DNA of 53,320 nucleotides from positions 13,570 to 66,889 of the forward strand of contig NZ_JEMV01000029.1 of assembly GCF_000588875.1 (NCBI RefSeq), given 5' to 3'. This DNA comes from Sphingobium sp. Ant17 (GTDB lineage: Bacteria > Pseudomonadota > Alphaproteobacteria > Sphingomonadales > Sphingomonadaceae). The notes beneath the pieces are model-generated. The model was not told the origin of the DNA and did no database searches. It saw only the letters and a list, made by a program, of their open reading frames with translations. This document shows positions 9,434 through 17,422 of the stretch, in pieces; the stretch's first letter is position 1; the number at the start of each line of letters is the position of its first letter. Made by a program: the position numbers and the translations under genes.

Positions 9434-10435
9434 TTGGTTCAAGAGATACCCAAGGCGCATGAATGGCAACCCGAACAGTTGCGTCGTGCCAATATTGCCG
9501 CCGGGGTCGCTCTGTGGGCCTGGAATGTCGACACCGACGCCTTCACGATGGACGATCTGGGCTTCAATTTATGGGGGGTACCGCAGGGCGAAAAGGTGAC
9601 GTTCGAAAAGCTGTCGGCGCGCATCCATCCTGCAGACCGGGACCGGGTCCGCTCCGCCTTCAACGCGACACGCGCGATTCTTGGCTCCTATGAGATAGAT
9701 TTCCGCATATTGATTGGCGACGAAGTGCGGTGGATCGCCGCGCGCGGGCAGGGGGAGGATGACGGCATCGTCGGGCGGACGATGTTCGGCATCTTCCTGG
9801 ACGTGACCGGCCGCAAGCAGGCCGAAGAGGGGCATGAACTGCTGGCTGGCGAAATGAGCCACCGGGTCAAGAATCTTCTCGCCATAGCGTCCGGCCTGAC
9901 CGCCATTTCGTCGCGCGCCGCCGCCAGCACGGAGGATATGGCGCGCGAACTGACCGAGCGGTTGACAGCGCTCGGCCGTGCCCATGATCTGGTGCGGCCG
10001 CTACCCAATGGACAGGGGGATGCCGCACTGCTGGGCGATCTTCTGTCCGTCCTGCTGGCCCCCTATGATGATATGGGCGCGTTCAAGGGCCGCATCCGGG
10101 TGGCCGTCGAGCGGATGGGCGTCGGCGAAAATGCCGCGACGGGACTGGCCCTCGTTCTTCACGAACTGGCCACCAATTCGATGAAATATGGGGCCTTGTC
10201 CTCTCAGTCCGGCACGCTGGACGTTTCCAGCATGAACGAAGGCGAGGATGTCATCCTGACCTGGCTGGAACATGGCGGACCCGAAGTGCGTGAGCCGGAT
10301 GGCGAAGGCGGCTTTGGCAGCAAATTGGTCCAGCGCAGCGTGAGCGGAAATTTGGGCGGCACCATCGATTATGAATGGCCGCAATCCGGCCTGATCGTCA
10401 CCCTGCGCGTCAATCGGGCGCGGCTAACGACCTGA
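9434..10435 (+). CDS. HWE-family sensor histidine kinase with PAS domain
   Basis: Soluble kinase of 333 residues. A PAS domain at about 20-135 (AGVALWAWNVDTDAFTMDD, FGIFLDVTGRKQAEE) leads into an HWE/HisKA_2 dimerisation domain whose phosphoacceptor is in EMSHRVKNLLAIA (about residue 143). The ATPase N-box is ALVLHELATNSMKYGALS, and TWLEHGGP carries the W-x-E of the HWE motif. Kinases of this type in Alphaproteobacteria often feed PhyR and the general stress response; no phyR or sigma factor is in the window. The start is TTG with GGGGA seven bases before it. The stop lies four bases from that of the convergent channel gene. Confidence 0.88.
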   Translation: MVQEIPKAHEWQPEQLRRANIAAGVALWAWNVDTDAFTMDDLGFNLWGVPQGEKVTFEKLSARIHPADRDRVRSAFNATRAILGSYEIDFRILIGDEVRWIAARGQGEDDGIVGRTMFGIFLDVTGRKQAEEGHELLAGEMSHRVKNLLAIASGLTAISSRAAASTEDMARELTERLTALGRAHDLVRPLPNGQGDAALLGDLLSVLLAPYDDMGAFKGRIRVAVERMGVGENAATGLALVLHELATNSMKYGALSSQSGTLDVSSMNEGEDVILTWLEHGGPEVREPDGEGGFGSKLVQRSVSGNLGGTIDYEWPQSGLIVTLRVNRARLTT

Positions 10436-10439
10436 CGGA

Positions 10440-11894
10440 TTATAATCCCAATGCGTCGGTGTCCGCGCTGGCGGCGGCCAGGTCGGCATGGGCGATCAAC
10501 TGGCGATAGGCCGCATCCAGTTTGCGTAATGCCGCGTCGGCGGCCGCTTCCTCGCGGATATTGACCAGGAAAAAGTCGCTCGCGCCCATTTCGAACCGGC
10601 GGCGTTCGGCCTGCGCCATGTCCTGCGCACGCGCCTGTTCATCGCCCGCCAGCACCAATAGCCGCTCGGTCGCATCGACGGCGACGCCGATCGTGTCGAT
10701 TTCCGCGATGATCTGTTCTCTCAGCCCCTGGCCGCGCAGCATCGCCGCCTCGATTTCCGCCTGGGTCTGGAGGATGCGGCCCTGCGCCGCGCGCCGCTGG
10801 AGCGGCACGGTGAAGGTCAGTCCTATACGCGTATCCGTGCCGTCGCGCGACCGACCACCTTCGCCGATCGGCCCGATGTCGCGCGACGCTTCGGCGTTGA
10901 GGTCGAGGCGCGGCAGCAGCGCATTCTGGTCCAGCGCAAGCCGATCGCGCGCCACCTGCATCCGCACGTCGATCGTGCGCAGGTCCGGCCGCATCGACAG
11001 CGCCGATTTGGGATCCACCGGCAGGGGCAGGGGTTCGGGCAGGTCGGACGGCAGTTGCGCAGGCGACGGTATGACGGGTCGCCCATCGACGTCGCGCCAA
11101 TAGAGGGACAGGTTGTTGGCGGCAATCGCGAGCGCTTGTTCCGCCTGCACCACCAATGTCTGCCGCCGCAGGATATTCTGCTGGTTTTCGGTCAGGATGA
11201 TGCGCGGACGCAGCCCCAGCGTGACCTGTCGGTCCAGACCCTTTTGCCGATCCTGCGCCAGCGCCAGCAGGTTGCGCACGATGTCCAGCCGCTCGCCCGC
11301 GACAACCCATTGATTATAGGCGTCCAGCGCCCGCCGCTGCACGCCGATCGCAATGAACAGACGATCGGCATCGGCCAGCGCGATGTCGGCTTCAGCCTGC
11401 GTCCGGTTGAACCGCCGATCGTCGATGGCCCGGTCGCGCAGCAGCGCCAGCACGACGCCTGCCTTTATCTCGCCGAACTGGTTGGTGTAGCTTTTGTCCT
11501 CATAAATGGGGAAGCGTCCGTCGGATATGCGATAGCCACCATAGACATTGCCACCCCATTGTTCGAGCGGTTGCGTCAGCTTCGATTCGGCATAGCGGCT
11601 ATCATAATAGCCGGTCAGGCGGGTGTCGGCGGCGGCCGAGAAGACCGTGTCGAATGCGCCTTCGGCCGACAGGCGCTTGCCCTGCGCGCCGCGCACACGC
11701 GCCAGCGCTTCGAGCACCTGCGGCGCGTGCTGCCGCGAGGACGCCAGCACATCCTCCAAGCGCAGCGGGCCGGACTGCGGCGCGACGACGGCGCGCGTGG
11801 GCAACGGTGCGATATCCTGCGCGAAGGCAGGCGCAGCCGACGCCATCAGCACGACAAGGGCGAACAGACGCTTACTTGGCATTGGCATTGGCAT
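10440..11894 (-). CDS. TolC-family outer-membrane channel protein
   Basis: Outer-membrane efflux/secretion channel, 484 residues. A signal peptide (SKRLFALVVLMASAAPAFAQ) is followed by the alpha-helical duplication of the TolC fold: SGPLRLEDVLASSRQHAP and ARVRGAQGKRLSAEGAF in the first half, SALSMRPDLRTIDVRMQVAR and IGLTFTVPLQRRAAQGRI in the second. It ends the ABC-HlyD-TolC operon. The start is ambiguous: three in-frame ATGs (11894, 11888, 11882) are created by a hexanucleotide repeat that also encodes the end of the adaptor, and none has a clear ribosome binding site, so translation is probably coupled to the upstream gene. Confidence 0.85.
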   Translation of the reverse strand: MPMPMPSKRLFALVVLMASAAPAFAQDIAPLPTRAVVAPQSGPLRLEDVLASSRQHAPQVLEALARVRGAQGKRLSAEGAFDTVFSAAADTRLTGYYDSRYAESKLTQPLEQWGGNVYGGYRISDGRFPIYEDKSYTNQFGEIKAGVVLALLRDRAIDDRRFNRTQAEADIALADADRLFIAIGVQRRALDAYNQWVVAGERLDIVRNLLALAQDRQKGLDRQVTLGLRPRIILTENQQNILRRQTLVVQAEQALAIAANNLSLYWRDVDGRPVIPSPAQLPSDLPEPLPLPVDPKSALSMRPDLRTIDVRMQVARDRLALDQNALLPRLDLNAEASRDIGPIGEGGRSRDGTDTRIGLTFTVPLQRRAAQGRILQTQAEIEAAMLRGQGLREQIIAEIDTIGVAVDATERLLVLAGDEQARAQDMAQAERRRFEMGASDFFLVNIREEAAADAALRKLDAAYRQLIAHADLAAASADTDALGL

Positions 11895-12942
11895 TGGCGT
11901 CGGTCGCATTCGTCGCCGAAGCGTCAGGCACATTGCCGGGCCGCTGGAACTGCAGCGGGAAGTCGTTGAGCTGACGCCACAGTTCAAAGCCGATACTGAC
12001 GGTATCCATCAATACCCAGCCGCGCACCTTGGCACCCAAGCGGACATAGGGTTCCTGCGGCCATGGCGGCCGGTCCGCAGCGGGTTCGATGATCACGCGG
12101 AACAGGCCATTGGCTGATGCCGACACGTCGATGGCGCGCACCTTGCCATCGAACATGCCCTGCGCGACGGAGGGCCAACCGCTGAACTGGATGGCGGGCC
12201 AGCCTTCAAATTCCAGCCGAACCCGACGGCCAAGGTGGATCAGCGGCACGTCGCGGCCATCGACATAGAGTTCGACGACACGCTGGGACTCTTCGGGGGC
12301 AAAGGTAGCGACGATGTCGCCGGCGCTGACCATGGTCGCATTATCGCCGCCCTGGATCCGCAAAACGCGCCCGTCGCGCGGCGCGCGGATCGTCTGCACC
12401 GACTGGCGATTGAGGCTGACGTCCACGCGGGTGAGGTCCGCTTTGGCCTGTGCGACCTTCGCGGCATAGTCGCTGACCTTGATCTGCGCGAGTTCATAGT
12501 CGCGCCGGGGCGCCAGTCCTTCGCGATACAGGGTTTCCATGCGCGCGACATCCAGTTGCGCGACGCGCATCGCTTGCTGGGCCGCAACGATTTCGACATC
12601 GGCCTGCGCCCGTTCCGCGCGCAGGCGGTCGAGCAGATTGGGATCATTGTCGCTGATCCGCGCGATCGGATCGCCGCGCTTCACCAAACTGCCGTCGGTG
12701 ACATACCATTGTTCGATCCGGCCGGGCACGAGCGCGGTGATATTCTGCACCCGGTCGCGCGGATCGAGCGCGATGACGGCACCGGTTCCCGGCGCGGTCT
12801 GCACCCAGGGCACGAAGATCATGAATAGGATGCAGCCAACAATCGTAACCATCAGCATCCACGCCAGCACGCGGGTCACGCGCGGCGGGCGGATGCTTGC
12901 CAGGGTTTTGAAGTGGGAGAGGTGATTAGCGCGAAACGGCAT
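11872..12942 (-). CDS. HlyD-family periplasmic adaptor subunit
   Basis: Membrane-fusion protein of 356 residues linking an inner-membrane transporter to a TolC-type channel. One N-terminal transmembrane segment (about 27-48, VLAWMLMVTIVGCILFMIF) is followed by a biotinyl-lipoyl-like half (NITALVPGRIEQWYVTDGSLV), a coiled-coil hairpin (about 95-165, rich in Ala, Glu and Arg), the second lipoyl half (IRAPRDGRVLRIQGGDNATM) and a beta-barrel region. The start at 12942 is supported by AAGGAGG six bases upstream and overlaps the end of the ABC-like gene. The C terminus is a low-complexity Asn-Ala tail made by the hexamer repeat. Confidence 0.88.
   Translation of the reverse strand: MPFRANHLSHFKTLASIRPPRVTRVLAWMLMVTIVGCILFMIFVPWVQTAPGTGAVIALDPRDRVQNITALVPGRIEQWYVTDGSLVKRGDPIARISDNDPNLLDRLRAERAQADVEIVAAQQAMRVAQLDVARMETLYREGLAPRRDYELAQIKVSDYAAKVAQAKADLTRVDVSLNRQSVQTIRAPRDGRVLRIQGGDNATMVSAGDIVATFAPEESQRVVELYVDGRDVPLIHLGRRVRLEFEGWPAIQFSGWPSVAQGMFDGKVRAIDVSASANGLFRVIIEPAADRPPWPQEPYVRLGAKVRGWVLMDTVSIGFELWRQLNDFPLQFQRPGNVPDASATNATDANANANAK
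11876..11903. repeat. Hexanucleotide tandem repeat across a gene overlap
   Basis: About four copies of ATTGGC (plus-strand reading; the outer ones are imperfect). On the minus strand they encode the Asn-Ala run at the end of the HlyD-like adaptor in one frame and Met-Pro-Met-Pro-Met-Pro at the start of the TolC-like channel in another, giving three successive ATG codons. The unit length is a multiple of three, so copy-number change would not shift either frame. Confidence 0.75.
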
Positions 12943-14646
12943 CGCCAGCCTCCTTGCCAGCGCCATTGCGCAGCGCATCCAAACTGTCTCGGTCGCCGAC
13001 CAGCCGTTGTTCCTTGCGGCCCAGCCACAGCCAGCCGTCCAGCGTGATGTCGTGCGGGCGGCTGGAGAAATAGAGAATGGTCACCGGTTTGCCTTTCAGC
13101 ATGGCGAAGGCAGCTTCGAGATGATCGACCGGCACCATGTCGTAAAGGGCGGACAAGACGAGGATACGTGGCTGGGCGAGCAGGGCGCTCGCCAGCTTCA
13201 ACTGCATGATTTCGACCAGCGCCAAAGGCCAGCCCGTCGAGGAAAGGCGCGTATCCATGCCATCGGGGAGAGACGCGATCCGTGTGTCGAGGCCCACCGC
13301 GCGCAGCGCATCCATAATGCCTGCGGAGTCGTCCTGAGCCCGCGAGAGGGAGAGATAATCGCGGATCGAACTTTCCACGATCGTCGGACGATTAAGGACG
13401 ATCACGTCGCTGCGAAGTTGATACATATCGAGCGAGGTTATGTCCGCGCCACCCAAGGTGATGATGCCACTGGTCGGCCTGATATGCCGTTTCAACAGCG
13501 TTGCCAGCAGGCGGTCCATATCGGGATCGGCCGCACCGATCAGGCGGCTGCCACCGGGAATGACGATGTCGATTTCCGCCTCGTCCCGGCCGATCGGCGC
13601 GCGGACGGAATGCAGCACGAGCGCGCCATGGGCTGGCCTCGCCGCACCCGGCTTGAGTTCGGGCACCTGTTCCTGCGGAATGGCAAGGATCAACGAGAGT
13701 TCCTCGACCCCGGCGACAAGGTCGTAAAAGCCATCAAGATACGGCCCCAACTGCGCGGCTCCATAGAAGATGCTCGACAGGATCAGTTCGGCCGCGACCA
13801 ACTGGCCGATCGACAATTGCCCCTGAATGACCAGCCAGCCACCCAAAGCCAGCAGTCCGGCACTGGCCGCCGCATAGAGGATCAGCAGCGCGACGCTCTG
13901 CGGAAAGGCATAGCGGAAATGCGCCTTATGCTCTTTCACATAGGCTGCGGTCGCCTCCTCCGATCGGTCCATGGCGAAATGGAGATGGCGGCTCGATTTA
14001 TAATAGCCGTTCGATCCGCCCACGCTTTCGAGCCAATGGGCGGCCTCATATTTCCGATAGCTAAGCGCCACGGACGTCCGCATCGCGCCGCGATACCATA
14101 AGCGCCAGATCAGCCAGACCGCAAAGATGAAGCCGACGTTGAACGCCAGGAAGAAGGGTGATAGAATGCCGTCACCACAAAACCGACACTCGCCTGGAGG
14201 AGGATGGAGAATCCGCCGATCAGCAGGGACGGGATCGCTTTTTGGACCGTCATCAATTCGAAAAAGCGATTGAACAGGTCGCCGCGTCGTTCGTCCTGGA
14301 AAAAGGGATTTTGCGCATAGACCGCGCGCAACGTGATGTCCGCTACCAGCCGGGCGAAAAACCGGCGACGGAACATTTCCATCAGATGCATGCGCAGGGC
14401 ACCGAGCATCGCTGATATCATCAGCAATCCGAACAGGATCGCCGCGAGCGTGAACAAGGGAGCGGGCAGCGCCGTATTCGCGACCGAATTGATCAGCATC
14501 TGCACCGATATCGGCGTTGCCAGCGACAACAGGCCAATGCCGACGCCATAAACGAGCGTCAGTCTGATGAAGGCTTTGTCAGGACCGATGATCGGTCCTG
14601 CCCAAGCGAAGAAGTCGCGCAATCGCACATCGACCGGAGCCGCCAT
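12926..14646 (-). CDS. ABC-exporter-like protein with degenerate ATPase domain, one frame break as read
   Basis: Fused membrane and nucleotide-binding domains in the style of type I secretion exporters, about 573 residues after repair. Six hydrophobic segments lie in roughly residues 25-320 (e.g. LTLVYGVGIGLLSLATPISV, VALLILYAAASAGLLALGGW). One base is missing near 14155, between FYHP and FFLAFNVGF. The ATPase-like domain (from about residue 335) keeps the fold (TSGIITLGGADITSLDMYQL, Q-R-IRDYL) but not the chemistry. The Walker A position reads GSRLIGAADPDMDRLL with no GKS/T. Walker B reads PRILVLSALYD with no Asp-Glu. The signature region is LSSTGWPLALVEIMQLKLA. These losses lie in unbroken frame. 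There is no N-terminal peptidase domain. It probably binds the adaptor but cannot hydrolyse ATP on its own. Confidence 0.82.
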
Positions 14647-14957
14647 ATTCGAATGTCCCACCGCGTAACGCTGTTATCCAAAAGTCCGATGACGCCGAAC
14701 GGCTCCGCACACTGACTGCGAGCACAATAAAACCATCCATGGCGATACCGTGGATGGCTGTGCTCCGCTCCTAATGACGATTCGTATCTTTGTCATCCTG
14801 CCTCGTCGTGGTGGGAGGATGCGATCCGGCCCACCACGCTGAGCGCTTGGCAACTAACTAGCGGGGCTCCGTCTCGGATCAAATCGCTAGTTGCGAAAAT
14901 TACGATGGAATGATCCTGCCGAAACATCGGTTTACTATACAGCAATAGTCCTCGCTG
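14647..14957. other. Intergenic region with hairpins upstream of the exporter operon
   Basis: 311 bases with no plausible gene. It separates the stop of the short-chain dehydrogenase gene from the start of the ABC-like gene, both on the minus strand, so it should hold a terminator for the former and the promoter/leader of the latter. It contains a strong hairpin (14720-14765, listed separately) and an 8-bp inverted repeat (14856-14863 with 14885-14892, AACTAGCG/CGCTAGTT) with a 21-base spacer. I could not pick a confident promoter. Confidence 0.6.
14720..14765 (-). terminator. Terminator-like hairpin with outer closing stem
   Basis: Read on the minus strand, a 10-bp stem (CCATCCACGG with CCATGGATGG, one wobble pair, 5-base loop; plus-strand 14733-14757) is followed by TTTTATTG, as in an intrinsic terminator. 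An outer 7-bp stem (GAGCACA with TGTGCTC, 14720-14726 and 14759-14765) encloses it. It could terminate the yaaA-SDR transcript or act as an attenuator in the leader of the exporter operon. Confidence 0.55.
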
Positions 14958-15668
14958 TCAGAACGGCACTTCTTCGCCCTGAAAATCGAACAGATTTCCA
15001 CTGTCGGGCACCTTCAACCCTTCGATAACGTCCAGCAATTGCAATGCGGCGCGCTCTGGATCGGAGAGCTGGCCTTTGGGAACATTGCCCTGGAACGGGC
15101 GCGACGATGCGGTGTCGACCGTACCGGGGTGCAAGGTGACGACGATTGCGCGATCATTGCGGCGGCGCTCCTCGATCGCAAGGTTGCGCACCAGCATGTT
15201 GAGCGCGGCTTTCGATGCGCGATAGCCGTGCCACCCGCCGAGGCGATTATCGCTGATCGATCCCACCCGCGCCGACAGGGCGGCAAAAACGGTGCGCCCG
15301 ACCTTCGGCATGATCGGCAGGAAATGTTTCGCCACGATCGTCGGGCCGATGGCGTTGACGGCATAAAGCTGCGCCAGCCAGTCCGGGTCGAGATCGGACA
15401 GCGCCTTTTCGGGCTGCTGGTCGCCCCGATGGAGCAGGCCGGTCGCGACGATGACGAGGCTGGGCGCAGGGCCTTGGGCGACATGCGCGGCCGCCGCCGC
15501 GATGCTGGCCTCATCGCCCAGGTCCAGATGATAGTCGCCATGCCGGGATCGCGCGAACCCATGCACGACATCGAACAGGCCTTCATCGATCAGCGCGGCT
15601 TCCAGCGCGCCGCCGATGCCGCCCGACGCGCCGATGATGACGGCTGCGCTTTTGCCGCCCCCGCTCAT
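14958..15668 (-). CDS. SDR-family NAD(P)-dependent oxidoreductase (C-factor-like)
   Basis: Short-chain dehydrogenase of 236 residues with a classical Rossmann fold. The nucleotide-binding glycine motif is GASGGIG at about residue 13, the catalytic Ser region is AALSARVGSISD, and the catalytic Tyr/Lys are in YRASK. HPGTVDTASSRPF follows, as in the CsgA/C-factor-like subgroup. The substrate is unknown. It overlaps yaaA by four bases (ATGA), so the two are co-transcribed with yaaA first. Confidence 0.88.
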   Translation of the reverse strand: MSGGGKSAAVIIGASGGIGGALEAALIDEGLFDVVHGFARSRHGDYHLDLGDEASIAAAAAHVAQGPAPSLVIVATGLLHRGDQQPEKALSDLDPDWLAQLYAVNAIGPTIVAKHFLPIMPKVGRTVFAALSARVGSISDNRLGGWHGYRASKAALNMLVRNLAIEERRRNDRAIVVTLHPGTVDTASSRPFQGNVPKGQLSDPERAALQLLDVIEGLKVPDSGNLFDFQGEEVPF

Positions 15669-16417
15669 GACCGGGTAAAGCGCCAGCGATCGGCGTCGCT
15701 CTCATCGGCGTCGAAGCGATAGCCGTCGCTGTCGAAGCCGCGCATCGCATCTACGTCCGTGACATGATGTTCGCACAACCAGCGCGCCATCATGCCGCGC
15801 GCCCGCTTCGCATTGAAACTGATGAACCGGGGGCCATTGGGACCGGGTTCGCGAAAATCGACCTCGATCACCCGCACACCCGGCAGCTTGTCCTTCACCG
15901 CCGCAAAATATTCCTGGCTGGCAAGGTTGAGGATGACGCCCGATCCTTCCTCGGCAAGCTGGGTCAGCAGCAATTGCGCGATACGATCGCCCCACCAGTC
16001 GGTCAGCGATTTGTGACGCGGTGCCCAGCGCGTGCCCATTTCCAGCCGATAGGGCCGGATCGCGTCGAGCGGGCGCAGCAGGCCATAGAGACCCGACAAC
16101 AGGCGCAGATGATCCTGCGCGAAGGCAACACCCACCTCATCCAGCGTGTCCACGTCAAAGCCGGTATAGACGTCGCCCGCAAAGGCGAACAGCGCCGGTC
16201 GTTCCGGCAGATCGGCGAAGTCGCGGAAACGGTCGGCATTGAGTTTGGCGAGGCGCGGGGAGATATGCATCAGTTCCGACAGCCGCTTTTGCGTCAGATT
16301 GGCGGCCGACCGCGCGAGGCTTTGCGCTTCCTCGGCAAAATGCGGCATTGACGCCTCGATCGGCGGGAGCGCGCGCTCGAAATCGAGCGTCTTGGCGGGG
16401 GAGAGAAGGGCGATCAT
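15665..16417 (-). CDS. yaaA: Peroxide stress protein YaaA (UPF0246)
   Basis: Protein of 250 residues. The N terminus MIALLSPAKTLDFERALPP is the hallmark of YaaA and fixes the start at 16417, although the frame runs on upstream. Other family stretches are FAGDVYTGFDVDTL, LLSGLYGLLRPLDAIRPYRL, EMGTRWAPRH and FISFNAKRARGMMARW. In E. coli the protein limits iron-driven oxidative damage by binding DNA; that role is carried over by homology. It is divergent from the TetR gene and leads a two-gene unit with the short-chain dehydrogenase. Confidence 0.93.
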   Translation of the reverse strand: MIALLSPAKTLDFERALPPIEASMPHFAEEAQSLARSAANLTQKRLSELMHISPRLAKLNADRFRDFADLPERPALFAFAGDVYTGFDVDTLDEVGVAFAQDHLRLLSGLYGLLRPLDAIRPYRLEMGTRWAPRHKSLTDWWGDRIAQLLLTQLAEEGSGVILNLASQEYFAAVKDKLPGVRVIEVDFREPGPNGPRFISFNAKRARGMMARWLCEHHVTDVDAMRGFDSDGYRFDADESDADRWRFTRS

Positions 16418-16519
16418 CGTTGGCGGCGGTAGCGTCCGCTGCCGCATGCGTCAAACCACTGCGCGCCCGTCTTGCGCAAAGCAGGCCGTTCTCTGGACCT
16501 TTGCGCTTCGCCACACTAT

Positions 16520-16533
16520 ATACCGATCGGTAT
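16520..16533. promoter_or_regulatory. Operator 1 of the efflux-linked TetR regulator
   Basis: Perfect 14-bp palindrome ATACCGATCGGTAT that overlaps the ATG (16532) of the TetR gene. The same word recurs twice downstream of that gene, ahead of the efflux operon. This arrangement suggests autorepression; the assignment to this TetR is inference. Confidence 0.75.
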
Positions 16534-17140
16534 GGAACAGGTTGCAACCACGTCTCGCGGTCGCCCGCGTGAATTTGACCCGGCGCAGGCCTTGGCCGCC
16601 GCGCTGCAGGTCTTCTGGCGGCGCGGCTATGAAGGGGCGTCGATCTCGGAACTGACCGAGGCGATGGGGATCACCCGTCCCAGCCTCTATGCCTGTTTCG
16701 GCAATAAGGAAGGCCTGTTCCGGCAAGCGCTCGACCTCTATGAGACCGAGAAGCTCTGCTATGTGAAGACGGCGCTGGAAGCCCCTACGGCGCGCGGCGT
16801 GGCCGAGCGGCTGCTGCGCGGTTCGCTCGCCATGCAATGTAGCGATACCGAGCCGCAGGGCTGCCTGGGTGTCATCAGCACGGTCGCCGGCGTAACCGAA
16901 GCGGACTGCATCCGCGATGAAGTCCTCAAGCGTCGCGCTTCGTCGAACGCCGCCTTGCTCGCGCGTTTCGTGCAAGCCAAGGAAGAAGGCGACCTGCCAG
17001 ATGGCGTCGAGCCGGATGCATTATCCTGTTATCTTTCAACCTTGATGCAGGGCATGGCGGTTCAGGCTTCCGGCGGCGCATCGCGCGAAACGCTGGAAAG
17101 GCTGGTGCAAACCACCCTTGCCATGTGGCCGGGCCGGTAA
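16532..17140 (+). CDS. TetR-family regulator of the adjacent RND efflux operon
   Basis: Repressor-type protein of 202 residues. The helix-turn-helix spans about 15-60 (DPAQALAAALQVFWRRGYEG, ISELTEAMGITRPSLYACFG, then NKEGLFRQAL). The C-terminal half carries two Cys residues in QCSDTEPQGCLG and resembles the TetR_C domains of efflux regulators. The start is the ATG inside the operator palindrome; in-frame codons further upstream would run through the operator. Binding sites at 16520, 17186 and 17235 suggest it represses itself and the pump genes that follow on the same strand. Confidence 0.88.
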   Translation: MEQVATTSRGRPREFDPAQALAAALQVFWRRGYEGASISELTEAMGITRPSLYACFGNKEGLFRQALDLYETEKLCYVKTALEAPTARGVAERLLRGSLAMQCSDTEPQGCLGVISTVAGVTEADCIRDEVLKRRASSNAALLARFVQAKEEGDLPDGVEPDALSCYLSTLMQGMAVQASGGASRETLERLVQTTLAMWPGR

Positions 17141-17185
17141 GGCATCCATCCCCGACAGCCTGTTTCATTCACCCGTGATAAATAA

Positions 17186-17199
17186 TTACCGATCGGTAT
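17186..17199. promoter_or_regulatory. Operator 2 (upstream of the efflux promoter)
   Basis: TTACCGATCGGTAT, a perfect 12-bp palindromic core (17187-17198) that differs from operator 1 at one outer base. It lies just upstream of the -35 element at 17210. Confidence 0.7.
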
Positions 17200-17209
17200 G
17201 TTATTCCGA

Positions 17210-17237
17210 TTGACGCGGCGCAACATGCCATTATATA
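17210..17237 (+). promoter_or_regulatory. Predicted sigma-70-type promoter of the efflux operon
   Basis: TTGACG (17210-17215), a 16-base spacer, then TATATA (17232-17237). It is bracketed by operator 2 upstream and operator 3 over the -10 element, as in a repressed efflux promoter. It is predicted from consensus only. Confidence 0.6.
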
Positions 17238-17248
17238 CCGCTAAGTAT
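17235..17248. promoter_or_regulatory. Operator 3 (overlapping the -10 element)
   Basis: ATACCGCTAAGTAT matches operator 1 at 11 of 14 positions, keeping both outer arms and losing three central bases. It overlaps the TATATA box, so binding there would block RNA polymerase. Confidence 0.55.
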
Positions 17249-17288
17249 GAAATGAACCACTGAGCCGACAGGCTTCAGGGAGGGAATT

Positions 17289-17321
17289 ATGCGCTGTCCC
17301 ATCATCAGAGGCGGTCCCTGA
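17289..17321 (+). CDS. Short upstream ORF (10-residue leader peptide MRCPIIRGGP)
   Basis: ATG to TGA, ten residues, with a strong ribosome binding site (GGGAGGG, five bases from the ATG). It begins about 45 bases after the predicted start of the efflux transcript and ends before a run of hairpins. Its last codons (GCGGTCCC) could pair with GGGCACCG at 17346-17353 and so compete with the first hairpin. A ribosome-sensing leader that controls the pump genes is a plausible reading; it is an inference from layout, and I do not recognise the peptide. Confidence 0.5.
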   Translation: MRCPIIRGGP

Positions 17322-17332
17322 CCGACTTATAG

Positions 17333-17353
17333 CGGTAGCCCAATAGGGCACCG
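17333..17353 (+). promoter_or_regulatory. Leader hairpin A
   Basis: CGGTAGCCC and GGGCACCG pair over eight bases with one bulged A and an AATA loop. It lies 11 bases after the upstream ORF stop codon. Confidence 0.5.
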
Positions 17354-17382
17354 TACCCCCACCGATAATCCAATTCAAAAGC

Positions 17383-17405
17383 CCCACGCGCATGCGTGTG
17401 GGTTT
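17383..17405 (+). terminator. Leader hairpin B, attenuator-like
   Basis: CCCACGCG pairs with CGTGTGGG (one G-T pair, CATG loop) and is followed by TTT. AAAA precedes the stem and extends it against the T run. The T tract is short, so termination would be weak or conditional. Confidence 0.45.
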
Positions 17406-17422
17406 CAGCCCTTGCTCATCTG

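Noticed and set aside
11876..11903. Phase-variable on/off switch from the hexamer repeat
   Set aside because: The unit is six bases, so copy change cannot shift frame.
12926..14083. Loss of Walker motifs as an artefact of the indel
   Set aside because: The break is at about 14155, upstream of the ATPase-like domain, whose frame is open and conserved in fold-level features.
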